Assembly (NCBI GenBank): GCA_020725315.1
Contig: DYFG01000075.1
Location: 1-7,838 of the forward strand
Reading direction: 5' to 3'
Length of the DNA: 7,838 nt
Origin: Nitrosotalea sp.
GTDB lineage: Archaea > Halobacteriota > Syntropharchaeia > Alkanophagales > Methanospirareceae
The stretch's first letter is position 1. Each line of letters opens with the position of its first letter. Position numbers and translations under genes: made by a program. This document shows, one piece after another, positions 1 to 5,633 of the stretch. The notes under the pieces are model-generated. The model was not told the origin of the DNA. It saw nothing but the letters and a program-made list of their open reading frames with translations, and ran no database searches.

Positions 1-96
1 TCAGCTCCTTTTTCATCGCGTATCTTATCCTACTATTTTTTAAAGAGTGTTTTAAGTTAAATTTAGCGTTTTGCAAACTAAGAAAGAGAAGCAAGC
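1..96. promoter_or_regulatory. A/T-rich intergenic region upstream of cofE
   Basis: This stretch is strongly A/T-rich. On the plus strand TTTAAGTTAAATTTA (51-65) resembles an archaeal TATA element; transcription starting about 25 bases downstream would leave a leader of roughly ten bases before the cofE ATG at 97. No strong Shine-Dalgarno is visible, only AGAGAAG (85-91). On the minus strand CTCTTTAAAAAA (about 35-46) is a second TATA-like run, about 25 bases before an ATG read leftward from 16 (ATGAAAAAGGAGCTG, then off the window). A divergent gene could start there, but only five codons are visible, so no gene is called. Promoter assignments are by eye only. Confidence 0.3.
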
Positions 97-873
97 ATGA
101 AAAGTATAAAGGTTGTACCTTCAGAGCGCTTGGAGATAATAGGCGTAGATGAGCTTCCTGAGATCAAAGAAGGCGACGATCTCGCCCACTTATTTCTTGA
201 CGCCTTAGAAGCGAAGAACGTGAAATTAGAAGATGGCGATGCAATCGTCATCACCTCAAAAATAATCTCGAAGAGCGAAGGCAGAGTCGTTGCCCTCTCC
301 GATGTGCGAGCGAGCAGTGAGGCTGAAAGAATAGCACAAGAGATGGAAAAAGACCCAAAAATCGTGCAAATCATACTCGGTGAAGCAAAAGAGATCGTAA
401 GAATGGCTAATAAGCACATTATTGTAGAGACGAAGCATGGTTTTGTCTGTGCAAATGCGGGCGTGGATCAATCGAACGTTGAGGAGGGAAAAGCAGTGTT
501 ACTGCCAGAAGACCCTCAGAAAAGTGCTTACACGCTTAAAAAGGAGATAGAAGCGCGAAGTGGCAAAGAAGTCTCAGTCTTAATCTCCGATTCCTTCGGC
601 AGAGCATTCCGGGACGGCGTAACCGGAATTTGCATAGGTGTCTCAGGCATTCCCGCTCTGCTGGACAGGATAGGAGAAGAGGACAGATTTGGAAGAATCT
701 CACGGATAACAAAAGAGGCGGTTGCAGATGAGATATGCGCAGCGGCTAACCTCGTGATGGGCGAATTCCGCGAGAGCATACCAATCACGATTGTACGAGG
801 TTTGGCGTTGGAACGGTACGAAGGTGAGATACAAGAACTTTTGTTCAAGAGGGAGGACGACCTCTTCAGGTAA
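97..873 (+). CDS. cofE: Coenzyme F420-0:L-glutamate ligase (CofE)
   Basis: CofE catalyses GTP-dependent addition of L-glutamate residues to F420-0, giving F420 with its gamma-linked polyglutamate tail, in the cytoplasm. The 258-residue product has the usual length of archaeal stand-alone CofE and the family landmarks in order: an N-terminal strand with VPSERLEIIG (7-16), the GDAIVITSKIISKSEGRVV segment (47-65), GFVCANAGVDQSN (115-127), LLPEDPQKSA (135-144), ISDSFGRAFRDGVTGICIG (163-181) and a late EICAAANLVMGE segment (212-223). It lacks the C-terminal nitroreductase-like domain found in actinobacterial FbiB. The ATG at 97 places the conserved N-terminus correctly. It is the first plus-strand gene of the window and stands 54 bp from the ferredoxin gene, so it may be transcribed separately. 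It does not point to a functional link with the AOR pair beyond shared anaerobic redox metabolism. Recognition rests on motif memory, but the match is strong. Confidence 0.93.
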   Translation: MKSIKVVPSERLEIIGVDELPEIKEGDDLAHLFLDALEAKNVKLEDGDAIVITSKIISKSEGRVVALSDVRASSEAERIAQEMEKDPKIVQIILGEAKEIVRMANKHIIVETKHGFVCANAGVDQSNVEEGKAVLLPEDPQKSAYTLKKEIEARSGKEVSVLISDSFGRAFRDGVTGICIGVSGIPALLDRIGEEDRFGRISRITKEAVADEICAAANLVMGEFRESIPITIVRGLALERYEGEIQELLFKREDDLFR

Positions 874-927
874 AATTTGATACAAAACCTTCTTTTATTA
901 GAGTTATTATAGGACTGAGATAGGACC
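874..927 (+). promoter_or_regulatory. Gap between cofE and the AOR unit: T-rich tract, possible terminator and promoter
   Basis: The 54-bp gap contains a T-rich run CTTCTTTTATTA (889-900) after the cofE stop. Archaeal transcription often ends at such T tracts. The same run can be read as a TATA-like element about 30 bases before the ferredoxin ATG at 928, which would give a nearly leaderless message. There is only a weak AGG-type Shine-Dalgarno just before the ATG. Either reading suggests that the polyferredoxin/AOR pair can be expressed separately from cofE. This is inferred from base composition and spacing only. Confidence 0.3.
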
Positions 928-1356
928 ATGGTTAAAAAATTAGCGGCGTTAGATGTGAACAAGTGCATTGGGTGCATGGAATGCATGTTTGCATGTTCGA
1001 GGAGGATAGGTAGAGGGGGATTCGACAAGTCCGCGATAAGAGTGAGGTCTGCCGGTGGCATAGAAAGAGGCTTTGTGATTATCGTCTGTCGCGCATGTGA
1101 GAATCCGCCGTGCGCAAGGGTATGTCCTACGGGTGCCTTGAGGGAGCGGAAAGGAGGCGGTGTGATATTGGATGATGATAACTGTATAGGATGTGGCTTT
1201 TGTGCGCAATCTTGTATCTTGGGCGCTATTTTCTGGGATTACGAGAAGGACAAGCCTATTCTCTGTAAATACTGTGGTGAGTGCGAAGAGTATTGTGTGC
1301 ATAACGCCATTGGTATAGTTGAGCTTAACGTTGAGGAGCCGGGGGTTAGAAAATGA
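928..1356 (+). CDS. AorA-like polyferredoxin with four [4Fe-4S] clusters, partner of AOR
   Basis: This 142-residue soluble iron-sulfur protein should carry electrons to or from the adjacent tungsten enzyme. It has exactly sixteen cysteines, all in four cluster motifs: CxxCxxCxxxC at 13-23, CxxCxxxxCxxxCP at 54-67, CxxCxxCxxxC at 86-96 and CxxCxxCxxxC at 113-123. This arrangement belongs to the DmsB/HycB-like electron-transfer subunits. Size, motif count and position directly before an AOR gene match AorA of the bacterial AorABC aldehyde oxidoreductase (Aromatoleum). There is no signal peptide or membrane segment, so it is cytoplasmic. Its TGA overlaps the ATG of the AOR gene (ATGA), indicating translational coupling and a 1:1 or adjustable complex. 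No gene for an AorC-like FAD subunit lies in the window, so ferredoxin rather than NAD is the likely outside partner. A generic ferredoxin-type hydrogenase or reductase subunit is the alternative, less likely given the coupling. Confidence 0.88.
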   Translation: MVKKLAALDVNKCIGCMECMFACSRRIGRGGFDKSAIRVRSAGGIERGFVIIVCRACENPPCARVCPTGALRERKGGGVILDDDNCIGCGFCAQSCILGAIFWDYEKDKPILCKYCGECEEYCVHNAIGIVELNVEEPGVRK

Positions 1357-3119
1357 AAGCACGAGCTATGAACAGGGTCCTGTATATCGATTTAACCAAA
1401 AAAGACATCGAGATAGTAGAACGAGAGGATTTATTTGACGAATACCTCGGTGGTTCAGGTGTAGCGATAAAGCTCTTGGATGAGGAATGTGAAACGGGTA
1501 TAGACCCTTTAAGTGCATCGAACCCGATAATTTTTGCCGTTGGACCACTCACGGCGCTCTATCCTACTGCTTCCAAGACCGTCGCGATCTTCAAATCGCC
1601 ATTAACCGGTAACCTCGGCGAAAGCCACTGTGGTGGAAGAAGTGCGATGGCTATTAAACTCGCCGGTTACGGAGCGATGGTCATCAAGGGTTCAAGTGAC
1701 TTCCCGGTATACCTCGCAATACATGGCGATGCCGTTCACTTTAGAGATGCCTCTTCGATCTGGGGGGTGGAGGCACAAACAGCAGGCAGGATATTAAGAG
1801 AAGTTGAGGAGGGCGCGGGTGTAAGAACCATTATACGGATTGGAAGAGCGGGTGAGAAACTGGTCAGGTATGCCTGTGCGGTCTGTGAAACCTATCGCCA
1901 TTTTGGGCGACTTGGATTAGGTGCGGTAATGGGCTCGAAGAAACTGAAAGCCATAGTTATATCCGCAGATAAGAGTATTGAAATACCGGAGGAGAAGAGA
2001 AGGGAATATAAAAAAGTTTACGATGAGATACACGACGTTGTGGTCAAGACAGATGCGATGGAGAAGTATCATGATTTGGGCACCTCCGGGAAGATTTATG
2101 ACTTGAATAAAATCGGTGGGATGGCATACAAGAATTTAGCATCTTCTCGTGCGCCGGAGGAGATAGCGAGGGAGTTATCAGGCGAGAATTTTGCAGAGAA
2201 GTTACTTTCGAAGCGAGTTTCATGCTCGCACTGCCCGATAGGTTGTATTCATTTAGCATCGCTCAGAGAACTTTACGCGCCGGGCTATTATTTCAAGACC
2301 ACCACCATTCCGTATGACAACGAACCAATCTGGGCAACTGGGTTTATGCTTGGTTTGAAGAGCGCGGAGGATTGTCTGAGGCTGATTGACATCATTGATA
2401 AGATTGGTATGGATGTGATAAGCACCGGTGTGATATTAGCATGGGCGACGGAGGCCTATGAGAAGGGCGTGGTAACGAAGGAGCATACCGATGGTCTCGA
2501 GTTGAAGTGGGGAGATGTTCAGGTCTATTCTGAAGCGATAAGTAAAATCGTGCTGATGCCCAACGAATTTTATCAAAATCTGGCTAAGGGCTCGGAACAT
2601 GCCTCGAGCGTTTACGGCGGGCAGGATTATGCACTTGCTTTCGGCGGTAATGAGATGCCCGAATACCATACGGGAATTGCATGCTACTTGAACAACCTCA
2701 CGGGTGCGAGGCACAGCCATCTCGATTCCGCGGGATACGACATCGACCAGAAGTTGATGGGGAAGGATTTCAGCCTCGAAGAGGTTGTAGGTGCGTTATT
2801 AAAGGAAGAAGAGTGGAGACAGGTACTCTCAAGCCTCGTTGTATGCTTCTTTGCACGGAAAGTGTACACCCCGGGCAGAATAATAAGCGCTCTCAACGCA
2901 ATAGGGATAGAAAATTGGACTGCGGAGAAATTAGAAGACTTCGGGAGGGTTATCCATCGTGCTAAGATGGACTTCAAGTTCAGAGAAGGTTTTGACCTCG
3001 CCAAACTTCGCATACCCAGGAGGATTTTTGAAGTCCCCACACCGCATGGCTTCTTGAAGGAAGAGGAGATGAGAAAGGCTATTGAGATATATGGTCGGAT
3101 AATTGGAAGAGACATTTAG
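1353..3119 (+). CDS. Tungsten-type aldehyde:ferredoxin oxidoreductase (AOR family) catalytic subunit
   Basis: Members of this family oxidise aldehydes to carboxylic acids, or run in reverse, at a tungsto-bispterin centre next to one [4Fe-4S] cluster. The 588-residue length is normal. The N-terminal AFOR domain spans about 8-208, with LYIDLTKKDIEIVE, YLGGSGVAIKLLDEE (31-45), SPLTGNLGESHCGGRSA (82-98) and GLGAVMGSKKLKAIVI (188-203). Cluster ligands are visible as C291, C294 and C298 (CSHCPIGC) and C498 (VVCFF), the same 3+1 spacing as in Pyrococcus AOR. The stretch usually reading GPEYE is here IPYDNEP, with E324, and the later GARHSHLD carries H454 and H456, so the substrate may not be a standard AOR aldehyde. 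The start at 1353 overlaps the ferredoxin stop; M6 at 1368 is a possible alternative. The exact subfamily (AOR, FOR, GOR or WOR-like) cannot be settled by eye. Confidence 0.9.
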   Translation: MKARAMNRVLYIDLTKKDIEIVEREDLFDEYLGGSGVAIKLLDEECETGIDPLSASNPIIFAVGPLTALYPTASKTVAIFKSPLTGNLGESHCGGRSAMAIKLAGYGAMVIKGSSDFPVYLAIHGDAVHFRDASSIWGVEAQTAGRILREVEEGAGVRTIIRIGRAGEKLVRYACAVCETYRHFGRLGLGAVMGSKKLKAIVISADKSIEIPEEKRREYKKVYDEIHDVVVKTDAMEKYHDLGTSGKIYDLNKIGGMAYKNLASSRAPEEIARELSGENFAEKLLSKRVSCSHCPIGCIHLASLRELYAPGYYFKTTTIPYDNEPIWATGFMLGLKSAEDCLRLIDIIDKIGMDVISTGVILAWATEAYEKGVVTKEHTDGLELKWGDVQVYSEAISKIVLMPNEFYQNLAKGSEHASSVYGGQDYALAFGGNEMPEYHTGIACYLNNLTGARHSHLDSAGYDIDQKLMGKDFSLEEVVGALLKEEEWRQVLSSLVVCFFARKVYTPGRIISALNAIGIENWTAEKLEDFGRVIHRAKMDFKFREGFDLAKLRIPRRIFEVPTPHGFLKEEEMRKAIEIYGRIIGRDI

Positions 3120-3129
3120 CTCCGATGAG

Positions 3130-3143
3130 CGGTGCGTGCACCG
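3130..3143. terminator. GC-rich dyad in the convergent gap between the AOR and phosphorylase genes
   Basis: CGGTGC-GT-GCACCG is a perfect six-base inverted repeat around a two-base centre, ten bases past the AOR stop and 34 bases from the phosphorylase stop. It is the only clear structure in the 57-bp gap between the converging genes and could serve both strands. No T run follows on either strand, so it is not a classical intrinsic terminator. In archaea it may instead stabilise 3' ends or be fortuitous. Confidence 0.35.
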
Positions 3144-3176
3144 GGATTAAGGTGTGAAGCAAAGACAGTTCGCTAA

Positions 3177-4928
3177 CTAAGTGAGATAAGCATTCAAGAG
3201 ATACTGCTGAACCATTCGATGCGAATTGAAGAACGAGGCATTAAAGGCAATTGCATAGCGCATGATCTCAGCCCATGCGTCTGTATTTCTATAAAACATT
3301 GGCACGATCACTCGTTCTAATTTCTCATAGAGGTTTTCCGCATCTTTTGAATCATCCGATTGATCCGGAGAGCGATTTGTGATAATTGCATCGATTGCCC
3401 AGCCCGTTACTCCCTCTACACACCCTTCCACCCACCATCCATCCAATACGCTCAAGCTTGGAACGCCGTTAAGGCACGCTTTCATTCCGCTGGTTCCCGA
3501 TGCTTCCAGAGGTCTTTTCGGCGTATTGAGCCAGAGGTCTACACCCGAGGTAATCACCTTCGCGAGCCCCAGATCGTAATTTTCAAGGAAGACGATCTTT
3601 ATATCCTCTTCCAATCGTTTAATGGCTCCGAAGATATGTTTTATCAATTCCTTTCCTTCCCAATCCTTGGGATGTGCCTTACCTGCAAAGATGATCTGAA
3701 TCGGTCCGGTATTCTTCGCAATGGCTGCCAGTCTCTCAGTATTGCTGAACAAAAGATCGGGTCGTTTATACTTCGTCATTCTCCGGGCAAAGCCCACCGT
3801 GAAGGTATCATAATTCATTCCTATACCATGTTTTGCGTTTACGAGATCGATCAGCCTCCCCTTTGCATCTCGATGAGTTTGTATAATCTCCTCCTTTGGT
3901 ATCGAGATCACGTACCTCAGATCAAACGGATCCTTTCTCCAACCACTGATATGCCTATCATATAACTTACGGAAAGGTTCTGAAGTCCAGAATACATGGT
4001 GCACACCGTTCGTTATCGAATCGATCGGATAGCCAGGAAACATATTACGGGAGATCTCTTCATGCCTCTTTGCCACACCGTTTATATATCCGCTATGATC
4101 TAAAGCGAGTAAAGTCATATTTAATTCATTTCCAGGGCAAATTTTGGCTATTTCATCCGCTTCTAAGTACCCGCCAAGAAGGCTTTTTACCAATGAAGCC
4201 GAGAACTTGTCATGACCCGCTGGAACTGGCGTGTGAGTCGTAAAGATGCATTTTTTACGTACTAACTCGATAATTTGCTCATTTGTATACTCGGGATGCT
4301 CACTTCTCATCCCCTTTATCAGTTCCAGAGCGACCAATGCTGAGTGCCCTTCATTCAAGTGATATTTTCGGATGGTTGTGTGGCCCAAAGCATCGAGCAT
4401 ACGCACACCACCGATTCCGAGAACAATCTCCTGTGACAATCTATAGCGCTCATCACCCCCATACAGATAAGAGGTTATCTCCCTATCAGAGGGGTCATTT
4501 TCAAAAAGGTTGGTATCGAGGAGATATACCGGTACCTGATAGCCCCCTAAGCCGGTCAGAAGGTACTCCCACGCTTGAATTTTCACCTCCCTCACCCCGA
4601 TGGGCACCGATACCTTAGGTTGCCTGAGTGCGGCAAAATCATCGATCCGCCACTCCATTGGCAATTCAACTTGATTTCCCGCCTTGTCTAATCGTTGAGA
4701 GAAATGACCTTTATTACTGGCAAGGGTAACTGCTACAAGGGGAACGCTCAGATCTGCGCACGATCGTAAGATATCACCTGCTAAGGTCCCAAGCCCTCCA
4801 CTATAGGTTGGCATCTTATGATCCAAGCCCATCTCCATGCTGAAGAAGGCGATGTGGAAATATTCTTCTCTCAATGAGTCGCTATCTCTTTCCATCTCCA
4901 TTCTCTCGACTTGTAAGTTCATTGGCAA
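3177..4928 (-). CDS. glgP: Alpha-glucan (glycogen/maltodextrin) phosphorylase, GT35 family, short archaeal form
   Basis: The enzyme uses inorganic phosphate and pyridoxal phosphate to release glucose-1-phosphate from the non-reducing ends of storage glucan in the cytoplasm. Numbered from the TTG start, the 583-residue product shows FFSMEMGL with PTYSGGLGTLAGD (28-52), YHLNEGHSAL (189-198), THTPVPAGHDKF (231-242), SITNGVHHVFWTS (304-316), GFARRMTKYKRPDLL (379-393), FAGKAHPKDWEG (414-425) and EASGTSGMK (475-483), in which K483 is the expected PLP lysine. It ends with the family-typical SFFNSHRMVQQYLLNAY (565-581). The N-terminal extension (DUF3417-like) seen in longer bacterial and archaeal relatives is absent; the protein begins close to the catalytic domain. 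The start is uncertain: TTG at 4928, or ATG at 4922, 4901 or 4895. All lie inside the 3' end of the MscS gene, so the two genes overlap and are probably translated from one message. It is the last gene of the minus-strand group. Confidence 0.9.
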   Translation of the reverse strand: MPMNLQVERMEMERDSDSLREEYFHIAFFSMEMGLDHKMPTYSGGLGTLAGDILRSCADLSVPLVAVTLASNKGHFSQRLDKAGNQVELPMEWRIDDFAALRQPKVSVPIGVREVKIQAWEYLLTGLGGYQVPVYLLDTNLFENDPSDREITSYLYGGDERYRLSQEIVLGIGGVRMLDALGHTTIRKYHLNEGHSALVALELIKGMRSEHPEYTNEQIIELVRKKCIFTTHTPVPAGHDKFSASLVKSLLGGYLEADEIAKICPGNELNMTLLALDHSGYINGVAKRHEEISRNMFPGYPIDSITNGVHHVFWTSEPFRKLYDRHISGWRKDPFDLRYVISIPKEEIIQTHRDAKGRLIDLVNAKHGIGMNYDTFTVGFARRMTKYKRPDLLFSNTERLAAIAKNTGPIQIIFAGKAHPKDWEGKELIKHIFGAIKRLEEDIKIVFLENYDLGLAKVITSGVDLWLNTPKRPLEASGTSGMKACLNGVPSLSVLDGWWVEGCVEGVTGWAIDAIITNRSPDQSDDSKDAENLYEKLERVIVPMFYRNTDAWAEIMRYAIAFNASFFNSHRMVQQYLLNAYLT

Positions 4929-5418
4929 ACCAGATTGTACGCTGGGGAAAGGCGATCTCTATTCCCTCAGCTTCGAAAGCCGTCTTTATCTTCCATAAAA
5001 GCTCCTTTTTAACCCCATACCACTCAGTGGAAGGTGCCCAGATTCTCACTATAATATTAACCGCGTTATCTCCAAGGTTATCAACAAAGATATCGCCTGA
5101 CGGATGTTTTAGGGTGAGGGGGTGTTCTTCACTGAGCCTCTTGATTATCCCAATAGCCTTCTCCGCATCGTCGCTGTACCGTATGCCAACCACGTACTCG
5201 ATCCTCCGGGCAACATGGGCAACGTAGTTCGTTATGTCAGTAGTGAAGACCTTCTCATTGGGTATCCTGACGTATAACCCATCAAAAGTTCTCAATGTGG
5301 TCGAGATTATACGGATCTCCTCTACAACGCCTGCAGTTCCGGCTATATTCACCGAATCCCCCAACTTCATGGGTCGCTCAATCATCAGAAAAAGCCCTGA
5401 TATAAGGTTGCCTACCAC
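4882..5418 (-). CDS. MscS-family small-conductance mechanosensitive channel, N-terminally truncated or frameshifted
   Basis: MscS proteins are heptameric membrane channels that open on hypo-osmotic tension. The open frame starts at a GTG (5418) within the most conserved part of the pore helix and then reads NLISGLFLMIERPMKLGDSV (4-23), a beta domain with RTFDGLYVRIPNEKV (43-57), and a C-terminal domain ending in FPQRTIWFANE. In the same frame upstream of the GTG, GGVAGIVIGFASQS (ending at 5419) is clearly MscS TM3, so the gene really begins further up; but a TGA at 5491-5493 closes that frame. Shifting by one base at the T7 run (A7 on the plus strand, 5467-5473) joins this to LLGLMISLSFFFF, which extends the hydrophobic helix before meeting another stop. 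No frame up to 5634 encodes the expected TM1 and TM2. The family is certain; an intact channel is doubtful. It overlaps the phosphorylase start. Confidence 0.72.
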   Translation of the reverse strand: MVGNLISGLFLMIERPMKLGDSVNIAGTAGVVEEIRIISTTLRTFDGLYVRIPNEKVFTTDITNYVAHVARRIEYVVGIRYSDDAEKAIGIIKRLSEEHPLTLKHPSGDIFVDNLGDNAVNIIVRIWAPSTEWYGVKKELLWKIKTAFEAEGIEIAFPQRTIWFANELTSRENGDGKR

Positions 5419-5633
5419 GCTCTGACTGGCAAAACCGATTACTATACCCGCTACGCCTCCCGCAACAAAAAAAGAAAAAGCTGAGAGAGATCATGAGTCC
5501 CAAGAGATGAGATCATTCTCTCCGCCTCAACTTTTTATGATTTGAGTGTCACGGGGTACACCCCGCATATACAGAGCATTCTCATGATGTACTTAAATAT
5601 CTCTGCTCATCTGCCGTTCTTCAGTAGAGTTAG
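5419..5633 (-). other. Gap between the MscS fragment and the fusion gene, with MscS remnant, dyad and TATA-like element
   Basis: Read on the minus strand, 5419-5460 still encodes MscS TM3 in frame with the downstream channel gene. From 5461 to about 5512 hydrophobic residues continue, but in a different frame past the T7 run. From about 5513 to 5633 no frame gives a convincing protein or membrane segment. A TATA-like ATATTTAAG lies at about 5592-5600 on the minus strand; initiation would fall near 5571, just before a CGGGGT-AC-ACCCCG dyad at 5552-5565. This suggests a promoter for the MscS/phosphorylase pair, or the terminator region of the fusion gene. Two copies of ATGATCTC (5509-5516 and 5487-5494) are the only short direct repeat noted. 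Confidence 0.45.
5552..5565. repeat. GC-rich perfect dyad downstream of the fusion gene
   Basis: CGGGGT-AC-ACCCCG forms six-base arms around a two-base centre, about 70 bases past the fusion gene stop and immediately downstream of a minus-strand TATA-like element. It has the same 14-base geometry as the dyad at 3130-3143 but a different sequence. Without a following T run it is either a 3'-end hairpin of the fusion gene or an operator near the start of the next transcript. Confidence 0.35.

Noticed and set aside
1..16. Possible 5' end of a divergent minus-strand gene (ATGAAAAAGGAGCTG).
   Set aside because: Only five codons are visible before the window ends; the same frame is open further upstream, so the start cannot be fixed. 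Noted in the intergenic entry instead.
965..1000. Repeated TGCATG/ATGCAT words near the start of the ferredoxin gene.
   Set aside because: They fall on the cysteine and methionine codons of the first cluster motif (CIGCMECMFAC) and are explained by coding.
528..1061. Long minus-strand open frame opposite the end of cofE and the start of the ferredoxin gene.
   Set aside because: It is antisense to two well supported genes, crosses their intergenic gap, and its translation has no recognisable family features.
3360..3965. Plus-strand open frame of about 200 codons inside the phosphorylase gene.
   Set aside because: The opposite strand encodes conserved phosphorylase motifs, including the PLP lysine region, and the plus-strand translation looks random.
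5483..5525. Imperfect inverted repeat (GAGAGA ... TCTCTC) and a repeated ATGATCTC word upstream of the MscS fragment.
   Set aside because: The sequence is low in complexity and the matches are only six to eight bases, so chance is an adequate explanation.
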